Positions 23,935 to 32,255 of a stretch of DNA of 64,000 bases are shown here, piece by piece. The DNA comes from UBA9715 sp045614225 (GTDB taxonomy: Bacteria; Actinomycetota; Coriobacteriia; Coriobacteriales; Eggerthellaceae). Where the stretch lies: assembly GCA_045614225.1 (NCBI GenBank), contig JAZLCO010000048.1:75653-139652 (forward strand). Reading direction: 5' to 3'. The notes beneath the pieces were generated by a model. That model searched no databases. It was not told the DNA's origin and saw only the letters and a list, made by a program, of their open reading frames with translations. The position numbers and the translations under genes are program-made. Position 1 is the stretch's first letter. Each line of letters opens with the position of its first letter.

Positions 23935-25854
23935 TTAGTAGAACATGGGCGGAACGACGCCGCTGGCCACGAGTGCGAATATGATTACGATTGCGCAGAC
24001 GATTTCGCCCGTGCGCCTAATGCGCGCCTCGCCGAAGATAGAGTCGAGGTAGAGGTTACGCGAGGTAGCGATGCTCTCGCCGGAGAGGCTGTTGCGATAC
24101 GTGCGAGTGTCCGAATCGGTCGACACGCCTGCAAGGTAGACGCCGACGCGCTTCTTCTTGGAGGAGTTGACGCCCCCGAACAGCACGACGAGTACGAAGA
24201 CTGCAAGGATCGACGATATCCACAGATTGTCAACCGAGATGTCCTGGCCAAGCTGGCCGTAGATTCCGACGAGATACGGCTCAACCATAGTATGGGACAT
24301 GATCGGAAGCACGATGCAGGCTACGATCGCGATGGCAGCCATGACGATGAGGGAGATCCACTCTGATGGGTGAACCGTCATCTCGACGTTTTGCGGCCTG
24401 CCTGCAATGCCGGAGAGCTTGCCGAGCCATTTCGCCCAGAACATGAACGTGGCCGCAGAACCGAACGCCAGCAAGATGATGAGAACGACCTGCTTCGTCT
24501 CGACGAACGAGACGAGCGTGGCCCATTTCGCGATCAGCATGCCGAACGGTGCGATGAACATGCACATGATGCCGAGCATCATAAAGCGCGCCAAACGCGG
24601 CATGCGCTCGAACAGCAGGTCCATGTCCTCGATGTCGCGGCTGCCGATGTGGTGTTCGGCGGTGCCGACGCACAGGAACAGCAAGGACTTGGCAGCTGCA
24701 TGGAATATGACGAGCAATATCGCAGCCCAGATCGCCTCGGGGGTGCCGACACCGGCGCAGGCCGTGATCAGGCCGAGATTGGCGATCGTCGAGTATGCGA
24801 GGAGGCGCTTCGCGTTCGTCTGGGAAATTGCCATGAACGAGCAGAGCATGAATGTGATGCCACCGATGAGGATGACCATGGTGCCGGGAACCTGGCACAC
24901 GAGGAAGAGCGGAGCGAGCTTGATGAGCAGGAAGACGCCCGCCTTGACCATGGTCGAGGAGTGGAGCAATGCCGAAGTGGGCGTAGGAGCCACCATCGCG
25001 CCGAGCAGCCATGTGTGGAACGGCATCTGAGCAGCTTTCGTAAGGCCGGCGAAAGCAAGCGCGCAAACAGGCAACGCTGCAATCTCGGGATGCATGAGAC
25101 CTTCGAGGATGAACCTGTCGAGTGAAATCGTGTGCATCTGAATCGTCGCGATGTAGAGGGCGACGAGGAACCCGATGCCGCCAAGCAGATTCATGATGAT
25201 CTGACGGAATGCGTTGTTGATGGCTTCATCTGTACGCGTGTAGCCGATAAGCAGGAACGAGCAGACGGTCGTGACCTCCCAGCCGGTGAACATCCACACC
25301 ATGTTGTTCGAGAACACGATGACGAACATCGCCGAGAGGAACAGGAACATGAGCGCGAAGAACGTGGGGCGCCTGTCCTTGGCACCTTCTGGCTCATGTG
25401 CCTGGAAATCGATCATGTATCCGAGAGCGTACACGCAGATGCCGCTGCCGATGACGCCGATGATGAGCGCCATGATGACCGACAGCGAATCAACGTAGAG
25501 ACCGGCAGGCTCATGCACGGCATGAGCAAAACCGAACTCGTACACGAGCGACCCTACCACCTGCACTATTGCAAGAGCGGTGGCAAGCTTGTTCTTGTAT
25601 TTGACGCCAAAAGAAATGATGACGGCGGCGATAGCAATACTTATTGCCGTGCCAATATAATCGACGATGACCGACGAGAACTCGAAAAGCCTATGAGCCG
25701 TTCCGAGGTATTGCACCGCGAGCAGTATCGAAGCTACAGCTATGACCGCAGCAGATATGCCCACGATGATGTTTCGTGGCCAGTCTCCTTTGACCAACAG
25801 CAGCAATGCCGCAATAACCAAAGGAAAGATGATAAGAAATGCGATTAGTGTCAC
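23935..25854 (-). CDS. echA: Ech hydrogenase antiporter-like subunit A (NuoL-like)
   Basis: A 639-residue membrane protein of the NuoL/MrpA/HyfB antiporter family with about 15 helices, the presumed H+ or Na+ pump of the complex. The conserved core includes MFTGWEVTTVCSFLLIGYT, AQMPFHTWLLGAMVAPTPTSALLHSSTMVKAG and the KRLLAYSTIANLG helix, with the key lysines and glutamate of the family. It starts with GTG at 25854 behind GGGAGAGAG. It is the first gene of the ech operon, preceded by a region with repeated TGAACGG elements. The ion used cannot be told from sequence by eye. Confidence 0.93.
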   Translation of the reverse strand: MTLIAFLIIFPLVIAALLLLVKGDWPRNIIVGISAAVIAVASILLAVQYLGTAHRLFEFSSVIVDYIGTAISIAIAAVIISFGVKYKNKLATALAIVQVVGSLVYEFGFAHAVHEPAGLYVDSLSVIMALIIGVIGSGICVYALGYMIDFQAHEPEGAKDRRPTFFALMFLFLSAMFVIVFSNNMVWMFTGWEVTTVCSFLLIGYTRTDEAINNAFRQIIMNLLGGIGFLVALYIATIQMHTISLDRFILEGLMHPEIAALPVCALAFAGLTKAAQMPFHTWLLGAMVAPTPTSALLHSSTMVKAGVFLLIKLAPLFLVCQVPGTMVILIGGITFMLCSFMAISQTNAKRLLAYSTIANLGLITACAGVGTPEAIWAAILLVIFHAAAKSLLFLCVGTAEHHIGSRDIEDMDLLFERMPRLARFMMLGIMCMFIAPFGMLIAKWATLVSFVETKQVVLIILLAFGSAATFMFWAKWLGKLSGIAGRPQNVEMTVHPSEWISLIVMAAIAIVACIVLPIMSHTMVEPYLVGIYGQLGQDISVDNLWISSILAVFVLVVLFGGVNSSKKKRVGVYLAGVSTDSDTRTYRNSLSGESIATSRNLYLDSIFGEARIRRTGEIVCAIVIIFALVASGVVPPMFY

Positions 25855-25909
25855 GTCTCTCTCCCTTTACCCTAGACAGTGCTATTACTCCCTATTTTAG
25901 ATAAACAAG

Positions 25910-26005
25910 CCGTTCATTGAAGAGAAAGACCGTCACTTCCATCTGTGCTCGGTAATCGGTTTTTCGCTCAGTGAACGGTATGTTTTGCCACCTTGAACGG
26001 TTCAA
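25910..26005. repeat. repeated TGAACGG elements upstream of the ech operon
   Basis: CCGTTCATTGA (25910-25920) and TCAGTGAACGG (25968-25978) are inverted copies matching at 10 of 11 positions. A third copy forms the perfect 13-bp palindrome TTGAAC-G-GTTCAA (25993-26005). The first overlaps the -35 area of a weak promoter (TAAAAT on the minus strand, 25894-25899). They are candidate operators for the hydrogenase operon. The spacing differs from the LexA box (N1 instead of N4). Confidence 0.5.
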
Positions 26006-26034
26006 ATAAAGAGGAGAGCCACAAGCTCTCCTCT
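26003..26034 (-). terminator. terminator of the HerA-like ATPase gene
   Basis: AGAGGAGAGC (26010-26019) pairs with GCTCTCCTCT (26025-26034) over a 5-nt loop. On the minus strand it is followed by a TTTATTTG stretch. It lies 27 bp past the stop codon. Confidence 0.85.
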
Positions 26035-26060
26035 AATTTAAGTTTGTAAAAATGAACGAA

Positions 26061-27731
26061 TTACAGCTTCTTCAGGATGCCGAGCAACCCACGAGCCGCA
26101 CCACTGCCGATTGCGCGACTTGCTGAAGTGAGCGCCGCATCAATGAACTTGGTCTTGGCTTTAGCCTCGGCCTCCTCCTTCTTGATGCGCTCCTTTTCCT
26201 CTTGCTCCGCCTTCTTTGCAGCTTCTCGCGCCTCGCGTTCTGCTTGCTTTTCGGCAGCTATACGTTGACGTTCCGCTTCCTTTTCCTGCGCGATGCGCTG
26301 ACGTTCCGCTTCCTTCTCCTCGGCAATGCGCTGTTTCTCAGCTTCTTTCTCTTTTGCAATGCGTTGTTTTTCGGCTTCCTTCTCTTCTGCCAAACGCTGC
26401 TTCGCCTCTTCCTCGAGACGACGCGCTTCCTCGGCTGCCTCAGCTGCTGCAATAGCAGTGGCATTCAGGATCTCATAGGCGCTCTCACGATCGATGGTAA
26501 CGTCGTACTTCGAGTTCAACGAATCGTTTGCGACGATATACTCCTTCGCATCTGCGGGTGCTTGATCCATCGAGCAAGTTGGCGCAATGACCATGGCGCG
26601 CTGCACGATGCTGGGCGTTCCATCTTCCTGGAGGAAGCTTATGAGCGCTTCACCCGTAGCAAGCTCGGTCAAAACTGTTTCGGTGTCGAAATCAGGGTTC
26701 ACACGGAAGCTCTCAGCAGCAGCTTTGATGGCTTTTTGCTCGGCGGGAGTGTACGCACGCAGCGCATGCTGAACTTTGTTCGAAAGCTGTGCGAGCACTG
26801 CATTCGGAATGTCAGCCGGATTCTGCGTGATGAAATAAACGCCGACGCCCTTCGAACGCACAAGCTTCACGATCTGCTCGACCTTGTCGAGAAGCGCCTT
26901 GGGCGCATCGTTGAACAGCAGGTGAGCTTCATCGAAGAAGAAGCAGATCTTCGGTTTGTCAAGGTCTCCAACCTCTGGCAGCTGCTCGTAAAGCTCGGAA
27001 AGCATCCAGAGGAGGAATGTCGAATACAGTAAGGGCGACTGTACGAGACGGACGCAATCGAGCACGTTGATATAGCCTTTACCTTCAGAATCGCATTTAA
27101 GCCAGTCGTTGATATCGAGAGCGGGCTCGCCGAAGAAGACGTCACCCCCTGCGTCCTGAAGCTGTAATAACGCACGTTGAATAGCACCAATCGATTGCGT
27201 GGCTATTTGGCCGTACGAAAGCGTGTATTCCTTCGCGTGCTCGCCGACATAGTTGACCATCGTGCGCAAATCCTTGAGATCAAGCAACAGCAGTCCATTG
27301 TCGTCGGCGATATGGAAAATGATGTTGAGGACACCCTCTTGAACCTCAGAGAGACCGAGCAAGCGAGCAAGCAGAATCGGGCCCATTTCTGTGATTGTCG
27401 TGCGAACGGGAAGGCCTGCTTCCCCGTATACGTCCCAGAACCTCGTCGGGCAACCATGGAAGTCGTAATCAGTAATCCCAAGACCGGCAAGCCTGATAAC
27501 AAGCTTTTCAGTCGCCTCACCTGCTACCGCAACGCCTGAAACGTCGCCCTTGATGTCGGCAAGGAATGTCGGAATGCCCGCATCACTCATCGACTGGGCA
27601 ATAGTTTTCAGAGTAACGGTCTTGCCAGTACCAGTGGCGCCCGAGATCAAGCCATGCCTGTTCGCAAGTTGGGGGTATAGATAAACTGGCTCGGTTGCTT
27701 TTGCAATTTGAAGCTTGCCGTCGATGTACAT
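26061..27731 (-). CDS. HerA-like ATPase, DUF853/YjgR family
   Basis: A 556-residue RecA-fold P-loop ATPase. The Walker A is GATGTGKTVTLKT (about residues 31-43) and the Walker B-like segment is KICFFFDEAHLLF. Further conserved blocks include DIKGDVSG and FITQNPADIPN. The family (E. coli YjgR) resembles the HerA/FtsK translocases but has no settled function. From about residue 430 the tail is a charged helix with four 11-residue repeats (EKEAE[KR]QRIA-x), then a short Gly/Ala end. ATG 27731 follows AAAGGA. It is a single-gene unit with its own terminator. Confidence 0.85.
   Translation of the reverse strand: MYIDGKLQIAKATEPVYLYPQLANRHGLISGATGTGKTVTLKTIAQSMSDAGIPTFLADIKGDVSGVAVAGEATEKLVIRLAGLGITDYDFHGCPTRFWDVYGEAGLPVRTTITEMGPILLARLLGLSEVQEGVLNIIFHIADDNGLLLLDLKDLRTMVNYVGEHAKEYTLSYGQIATQSIGAIQRALLQLQDAGGDVFFGEPALDINDWLKCDSEGKGYINVLDCVRLVQSPLLYSTFLLWMLSELYEQLPEVGDLDKPKICFFFDEAHLLFNDAPKALLDKVEQIVKLVRSKGVGVYFITQNPADIPNAVLAQLSNKVQHALRAYTPAEQKAIKAAAESFRVNPDFDTETVLTELATGEALISFLQEDGTPSIVQRAMVIAPTCSMDQAPADAKEYIVANDSLNSKYDVTIDRESAYEILNATAIAAAEAAEEARRLEEEAKQRLAEEKEAEKQRIAKEKEAEKQRIAEEKEAERQRIAQEKEAERQRIAAEKQAEREAREAAKKAEQEEKERIKKEEAEAKAKTKFIDAALTSASRAIGSGAARGLLGILKKL
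26232..26384 (-). repeat. 33-bp tandem repeat inside the HerA-like gene
   Basis: Four consecutive 33-bp units and a partial fifth encode EKEAEKQRIAK-type 11-residue (hendecad) repeats. The copies differ mostly at synonymous sites, so the protein pattern is being kept. Confidence 0.8.
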
Positions 27732-27783
27732 GAAGCGTCCTTTCCGTAAAGGTTGCGTACTTGTCATATTGTACAACGCCATT

Positions 27784-27792
27784 TGATACAAT
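27784..27792 (+). promoter_or_regulatory. extended -10 promoter of the second DegV gene
   Basis: TGATACAAT (TG-N-TACAAT), 37 bp before the start codon. TTGTCA at 27761-27766 is 20 bp upstream of the -10, too far for an ideal -35. Confidence 0.45.
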
Positions 27793-27829
27793 CATCCGAC
27801 GTGAAATCTGACCAAAAGGAAAGATTACC

Positions 27830-28756
27830 ATGAATTTCAAATGCAACCTTATCATCGATTCTTGTTGCGACCTCCCCTTCGATCTCGTTGACCGACAGGG
27901 GGTTCAGCTTGTCAAGTTCCCCTACTTCTTCGATGGCATTGAAACACTTGACGACCTGTGGCAGTCCACAACTCCACATGAGTTTTATGGGCGCATGCGC
28001 AAGGGTGAACAGCCTACAACAGCGCAAGCCTCTATCGGAGTGTTGACAGAAATGTTCGTCGCTGCGGCAGAAGCAGGTGTTCCGACTGTTTACCTGTGTT
28101 TCAGCTCTGGATTGTCTGCTAGCTACGACCAAGCATGCCTCGTTGCTGAAACAGTCAAGAACGACTATCCCAATTTCGAACTACATGTCGTAGACACGCA
28201 CCTCGCTTCAACTGGAGAAGCCCTCTTGGTCTTCGAAGCGCTCAGACAACAGGAACGTGGCTTGTCAGCAGCGGAGATGAAAGACTGGGCACTCGAAGCT
28301 CAATACTATGTGAATGTCTACTTCATGGTCGAAGACCTCGAATGCCTGCATCGTGGCGGGCGCATTCCCAGCTCGGTTGCCGTTGTCGGGTCGAAGCTTG
28401 ATGTAAAGCCAATCATCACGATTCCCGCAGATGGCACCCTGTCCGTAAAAGGGGTCGCACGCGGCCGCAAGAAGGGCCTCAAGCAGCTAGCACAGCTCTA
28501 TTTCGATAGCGCAGACAGAACAGCCGCGCAACCATATATCTGCGTGGGAAACTCCGATTGCGAGAAAGACATGAAGAAGCTTGAGGACTTGATTAAAGAC
28601 GATGGAATAGAGCCGATTTTCATCGAGGGGACGATTGGCCCGGTTATCGGATCGCATGTTGGGCCAGGTATGGTTTCGCTCGTGTTCTGGGGGCCTGATA
28701 AACGAGAACAGATTTCAGTTGCCGATCGCATCGCCCGAAAGGTACGCGGAAACTAA
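27830..28756 (+). CDS. DegV family fatty-acid-binding protein
   Basis: A 308-residue DegV-fold protein: LIIDSCCDLPFDLVD at the N-terminus, the FSSGLSASYDQA and DTHLASTGEALLVFEAL blocks, HRGGRIPSSVAVVG, and the C-terminal IGSHVGPGMVSLVF. It probably binds a fatty acid for phosphorylation by FakA. The common TDSS pattern reads IDSCC here, so the lipid pocket may differ from the other DegV protein at 14756-15628. AAAGGA precedes the ATG. It is a monocistronic unit closed by a strong hairpin. Confidence 0.9.
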   Translation: MNFKCNLIIDSCCDLPFDLVDRQGVQLVKFPYFFDGIETLDDLWQSTTPHEFYGRMRKGEQPTTAQASIGVLTEMFVAAAEAGVPTVYLCFSSGLSASYDQACLVAETVKNDYPNFELHVVDTHLASTGEALLVFEALRQQERGLSAAEMKDWALEAQYYVNVYFMVEDLECLHRGGRIPSSVAVVGSKLDVKPIITIPADGTLSVKGVARGRKKGLKQLAQLYFDSADRTAAQPYICVGNSDCEKDMKKLEDLIKDDGIEPIFIEGTIGPVIGSHVGPGMVSLVFWGPDKREQISVADRIARKVRGN

Positions 28757-28762
28757 TAACGA

Positions 28763-28790
28763 AGGGGAGCCGAAGCTCCCCTGTCTTTTC
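28763..28790 (+). terminator. terminator of the second DegV gene
   Basis: AGGGGAGC pairs with GCTCCCCT over a CGAA tetraloop, followed by GTCTTTTC. Confidence 0.85.
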
Positions 28791-28810
28791 GCTATAAGAC
28801 AGCGTTGCTC

Positions 28811-29191
28811 TTAGAGATCTGTTTTCCACAGACCGTGTTTGTTGCAATACTCGAACACCGAGATAGGCGTTTGACCTTGAAGGTCGATGGTCGCCTCAGG
28901 AGCCTCGCCAGGCTTCAGGCAACGAGCGAAAACGCCTTGTTCGGTAACAACGTAAATCCACTCGATGTAATGGTCTTCTTCCATGGGATGGGCAACGCTG
29001 CCAACCTGAGCATAGAGAATGCCATTTTCAACCGAAACGCTCGGCACATGTTTTTCCTTAGCTGCATCCGTAGTGTTCGCCTCGAGAACCTGCATGGGCT
29101 CTCCACAGCAGCTCATCGTCCCCCCACCATCAACAACCTTGATGGCGATGTTTCCGCACTTGGCGCATTTGTAGAATGTTGCTCTCTTCAT
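28811..29191 (-). CDS. dfx: desulfoferrodoxin (superoxide reductase)
   Basis: A 126-residue two-iron superoxide reductase that reduces superoxide to peroxide without making O2, suited to anaerobes. The N-terminal desulforedoxin-like domain has the rubredoxin-type site Cys9, Cys12, Cys28, Cys29. The catalytic domain supplies His48, His68, His74, Cys116 and His119 for the Fe(His)4Cys centre. The start at 29191 (MKRATFYKC) has AAAGG upstream; an in-frame TTG 9 bp earlier abuts that site. An inverted repeat at 29230-29243 may be a redox operator. Confidence 0.95.
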   Translation of the reverse strand: MKRATFYKCAKCGNIAIKVVDGGGTMSCCGEPMQVLEANTTDAAKEKHVPSVSVENGILYAQVGSVAHPMEEDHYIEWIYVVTEQGVFARCLKPGEAPEATIDLQGQTPISVFEYCNKHGLWKTDL

Positions 29192-29229
29192 AAATGTCAA
29201 CCTTTCTCGATGAGTTCCATTGACGTCAA

Positions 29230-29243
29230 TATCATAAATGATA
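29230..29243. promoter_or_regulatory. inverted repeat upstream of superoxide reductase
   Basis: TATCATAAATGATA: arms of 6 bp around two bases, overlapping a possible -10 (TATGAT on the minus strand). It recalls AT-rich PerR/Fur-type operators but does not match either consensus exactly. Confidence 0.35.
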
Positions 29244-29330
29244 AGAGCATGACATTCCGCCCAAGATGCATGTTGCTGCTATACCGTCATCGGAAATTTG
29301 GCAACTATATGTTCAACATGAAAGACAACC

Positions 29331-29359
29331 TTGCAAACGGACGCAGATACCAGTATTAT
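29331..29359 (+). promoter_or_regulatory. promoter of tRNA-Pro
   Basis: TTGCAA (29331-29336) and TATTAT (29354-29359) with exact 17-bp spacing, 14 bp before the tRNA. Confidence 0.65.
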
Positions 29360-29373
29360 TACAACTCGCTGAA

Positions 29374-29450
<77 letters not shown>

Positions 29451-29458
29451 TGTAAATT

Positions 29459-29490
29459 ACGGTCCCTACCACGGGGCCGTTTCTTTTTTA
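29459..29490 (+). terminator. terminator after tRNA-Pro
   Basis: ACGGTCCC pairs with GGGGCCGT (one G-T pair) over a 6-nt loop, followed by TTTCTTTTTT. It runs up to the end of the convergent coaBC gene. Confidence 0.85.
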
Positions 29491-30675
29491 TTTTCCTAAA
29501 ACTTCATCGAAGATTCTGTCAGCAAGTGCGCGTTTTGACATTGATTCGAGCTGCATCTCACCATCGGTGGTTACCAAGACCGCCTCGTTGTCATCGGTGC
29601 CGAAACCCTTAGACTCCCCAACCTGGTTCCCAACAATCATGTCTGCATGCTTGTTTTCAAGTTTCTTTCGGGCATTCTCCACGACGTTTTCTGTCTCGGC
29701 AGCAAAACCGATCACATACTGGCCGCTTCGTTTCTTTTCGCCCATTGTCGCAAGTATGTCGGGGTTTTCGACGAGCTTGATTGTGGTGAGTGCATCGTCA
29801 TCCGAACCCTTCTTGAGTTTTCGATCAACGACCTGCTCAGGCCTGAAATCACTTACGGCGGCAGAGAACACGGCTATGTCAGAATCCTCGAACACCGCAT
29901 CTACGGCATCGAACATCTCCTGCGCTGTTCTTACACGCACAACCTTGACGTCATCAGGGTCATCGAGGTTAACGGGACCGGTCACCAGAACGACGTCAGC
30001 ACCGCGATCAGCTGCCGCTTCAGCAAGCGCAAATCCCATCTTTCCAGATGACGGGTTTGAGATGAAACGAACGGCATCAATCGGCTCTACTGTCGGCCCA
30101 GCTGTCACGATGACGCGTCTCCCCGTCATATCACGACTCACTTCAAGCACATCGAGAACCGCGTCAACGATGTCTGCAGGTTCCGCGAGCCTGCCCTTCC
30201 CTACATCTCCACAGGCGAGATATCCACTGCCTGCATCAACGATTCGGACCCCGCGCTCGGCGAGCGTCTTCATGTTTTGCTGTGTAGCTTCGTTTTCGTA
30301 CATGTTGACATTCATGGCAGGAGCCAGCACGATTGGCGCGGTTGTGGCCAATGCTGTCGTTGTTAGAAGATCGTCTGCGATCCCATTCGCAATCTTCCCC
30401 AGCACGTTTGCCGTGCAGGGCGCTATGAGGAACACGTCAGCTTCCTTTGATAGCGATATGTGGTGGATGGGGTCACCTGGTGCGTCATCGAACGTGCCAA
30501 CCGCCACAGGCTCGCGCGTCAACGCGCGGAACTGCCCTGGATTGATGAATTCGGTGGCGTTCCTGGTCATGACGACCTTCACACGCAGGCCAGCCTTCTG
30601 CAAACCGCGAACGACCTCACATGCTTTGTATGCCGCAACACATCCGGTAACGCCAAGCAGGACCGTCTTCTTCAT
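29488..30675 (-). CDS. coaBC: bifunctional phosphopantothenoylcysteine decarboxylase / phosphopantothenate-cysteine ligase
   Basis: A 395-residue coenzyme A biosynthesis enzyme. The N-terminal CoaC flavoprotein half has GVTGCVAAYKACEVVRGL, APCTANVLGKIANGIADDLL, the PAMNVNMYEN substrate-clamp motif and the ACGDVGKGRLAEP flap. The C-terminal CoaB half starts near residue 182 with RVIVTAGPTVEPIDAVRFISNPSSGKMG and ends with the lysine-rich KLKKGSDD and TIKLVENPDIL parts. GAGGTGG precedes the ATG, and a TATAAT lies upstream on the minus strand (30710-30715). Monocistronic. Confidence 0.96.
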   Translation of the reverse strand: MKKTVLLGVTGCVAAYKACEVVRGLQKAGLRVKVVMTRNATEFINPGQFRALTREPVAVGTFDDAPGDPIHHISLSKEADVFLIAPCTANVLGKIANGIADDLLTTTALATTAPIVLAPAMNVNMYENEATQQNMKTLAERGVRIVDAGSGYLACGDVGKGRLAEPADIVDAVLDVLEVSRDMTGRRVIVTAGPTVEPIDAVRFISNPSSGKMGFALAEAAADRGADVVLVTGPVNLDDPDDVKVVRVRTAQEMFDAVDAVFEDSDIAVFSAAVSDFRPEQVVDRKLKKGSDDDALTTIKLVENPDILATMGEKKRSGQYVIGFAAETENVVENARKKLENKHADMIVGNQVGESKGFGTDDNEAVLVTTDGEMQLESMSKRALADRIFDEVLGK

Positions 30676-30759
30676 CTTCGCACCACCTCAGATATTGATC
30701 GTTACGTGCATTATAACGATGGCATGAAAGATTATTGTGCTAACAGCTTGTAGAGAACC

Positions 30760-31728
30760 TTACATCTTCCTATCGGCAAGAGAGTCAAGCACAGCCTGTA
30801 AGTCGTCTGGCAAATCATCTTCGAAATGCATCTCTTCGCCCGTTATGGGATGGTCGAGCGTGAGCATGAACGAATGCAAGAATTGCCTCTTCAAACCCAA
30901 GTTTGCAGAATCGGCCTTCGGCATGCTGTGAGTATAGAGCGGATCGCCGACGAGCGGATGCTTCGCATATTCCATATGCACGCGAATCTGATGCGTACGG
31001 CCTGTGAACAACTTGCAATCGATGAGCGTGTACCCGTTGTCTTTCGGACCCGGCTCGAACCGCTCAAGCACCGTGAATGTCGTGATCGCTTCACGCGCAC
31101 TGTCGCAATCTCGGATCGCCATGCGTGTCCGATCCTTGGCATGACGTGCTATCGGCGCGTCGATCATGCCCTTCTCGAGCGAAATGACACCATGCACGAG
31201 CGCTTTGTAGCGTCGGTCCACGACATGGTCTTGGATTGCAGCCATAAGCGCTTCACCAGCAACATCGGTCTTCGCGGCCATCATAAGACCCGTCGTATCC
31301 ATGTCGAGGCGATGAACAATGCCCAAGCGATCTTTTTCGCCCTGAACGTTGCAAAGATTGTCTGCACCGTAACGATAGATGAGCGCGTTCACAAGCGTGC
31401 CGTCGCGGTGATCGTCAGATGGATGACAGATGAGACCAGCCTGCTTCGACAACACGATCATGTCGTCGTCTTCGTAGCGAATGTCTAAATCGATAGGCTC
31501 GCCGACAAGCGGAGTGTCAATTACCTGCTCGTCAACCTCATAGACGATTGCTGCACCAGCGTGAACCTTTGTCTTCTTCGATGCAAGATTGCCTGCAACG
31601 AGCACCTTCCCATCATCTATGGCATGTGCTGCAGCTGATCTGCTGGGATAGAGGCCTCGCTCGCCCATGAGAGTGTCGAGCCGCACTCCCTCGTCTTGTG
31701 CGGTGGCAACATAGCAACGTGATGGCAT
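30760..31728 (-). CDS. rluD: RluD-type 23S rRNA pseudouridine synthase
   Basis: A 322-residue RluA-family enzyme. An N-terminal S4 RNA-binding domain (about 14-75; VRLDTLMGERGLYPSRSAAAHAIDDG) precedes the catalytic domain. The catalytic Asp lies in GIVHRLDMDTTGLM, with TGRTHQIRVHMEYAKHPLVGDPLY further on. It isomerises uridines in 23S rRNA, most likely helix 69 (RluD) by overall form, though RluA-family specificity is hard to assign. Its ATG overlaps the lspA stop (TAATG), a common lspA-rluD pairing in Gram-positives. Confidence 0.93.
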   Translation of the reverse strand: MPSRCYVATAQDEGVRLDTLMGERGLYPSRSAAAHAIDDGKVLVAGNLASKKTKVHAGAAIVYEVDEQVIDTPLVGEPIDLDIRYEDDDMIVLSKQAGLICHPSDDHRDGTLVNALIYRYGADNLCNVQGEKDRLGIVHRLDMDTTGLMMAAKTDVAGEALMAAIQDHVVDRRYKALVHGVISLEKGMIDAPIARHAKDRTRMAIRDCDSAREAITTFTVLERFEPGPKDNGYTLIDCKLFTGRTHQIRVHMEYAKHPLVGDPLYTHSMPKADSANLGLKRQFLHSFMLTLDHPITGEEMHFEDDLPDDLQAVLDSLADRKM

Positions 31729-32246
31729 TAGCGGTCACCTTCGCTTCCATCAGTCCTCATCATCACGAGCATCGAGATGACGAGTAACGCGAAGCCGCAC
31801 GTCACACCTATATCAGCAACATTGAACACAGGGAAATCGAAGAAACTGAACTCGATGAAATCGACAACATACCCCTGCATGAACCGATCGATGGCGTTCC
31901 CGATTCCACCGGCGACAATGAGTGCAAGAGCTATCGTCTGCAGTCTGCTCGTTTGCTTGATCGTCGCAAAGAAAAACACAGCGATTGCAAGGCAAACTAT
32001 CAGCGAAAAGACACCCAGCCCAAACGTCGAATCGGAGAATATTCCCCAAGCACCACCCGTGTTGTGCACAAGCCTGATATCGACTAGCCCCATGAATGGA
32101 CCGGCCAGTATGCCACCAGGCTGCATGTCAGCGAAATGGCTTTTGGTGAGTTGGTCAACCAACACCCATAAGATGACGATGATTAAGAAGGCGACCGCTT
32201 TCGCGGCCGTCCCCTTAGATTTGGTTGTGTTATTTAGAGACGCCAA
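31728..32246 (-). CDS. lspA: lipoprotein signal peptidase (signal peptidase II)
   Basis: A 172-residue membrane aspartyl protease that removes signal peptides from prolipoproteins. Four hydrophobic helices are visible. The catalytic aspartates are in GNAIDRF and in FNVADI near the C-terminus, and VHNTGGAWGIF is the conserved loop. It follows ileS by 9 bp and overlaps rluD by one base, forming an ileS-lspA-rluD operon. Confidence 0.95.
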   Translation of the reverse strand: MASLNNTTKSKGTAAKAVAFLIIVILWVLVDQLTKSHFADMQPGGILAGPFMGLVDIRLVHNTGGAWGIFSDSTFGLGVFSLIVCLAIAVFFFATIKQTSRLQTIALALIVAGGIGNAIDRFMQGYVVDFIEFSFFDFPVFNVADIGVTCGFALLVISMLVMMRTDGSEGDR

Positions 32247-32255
32247 TGCGAATCT

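Noticed and set aside
26232..26384. A CRISPR-like array (regular 33-bp units).
   Set aside because: The units are contiguous coding repeats without spacers. No CRISPR array or cas gene was seen in the window.
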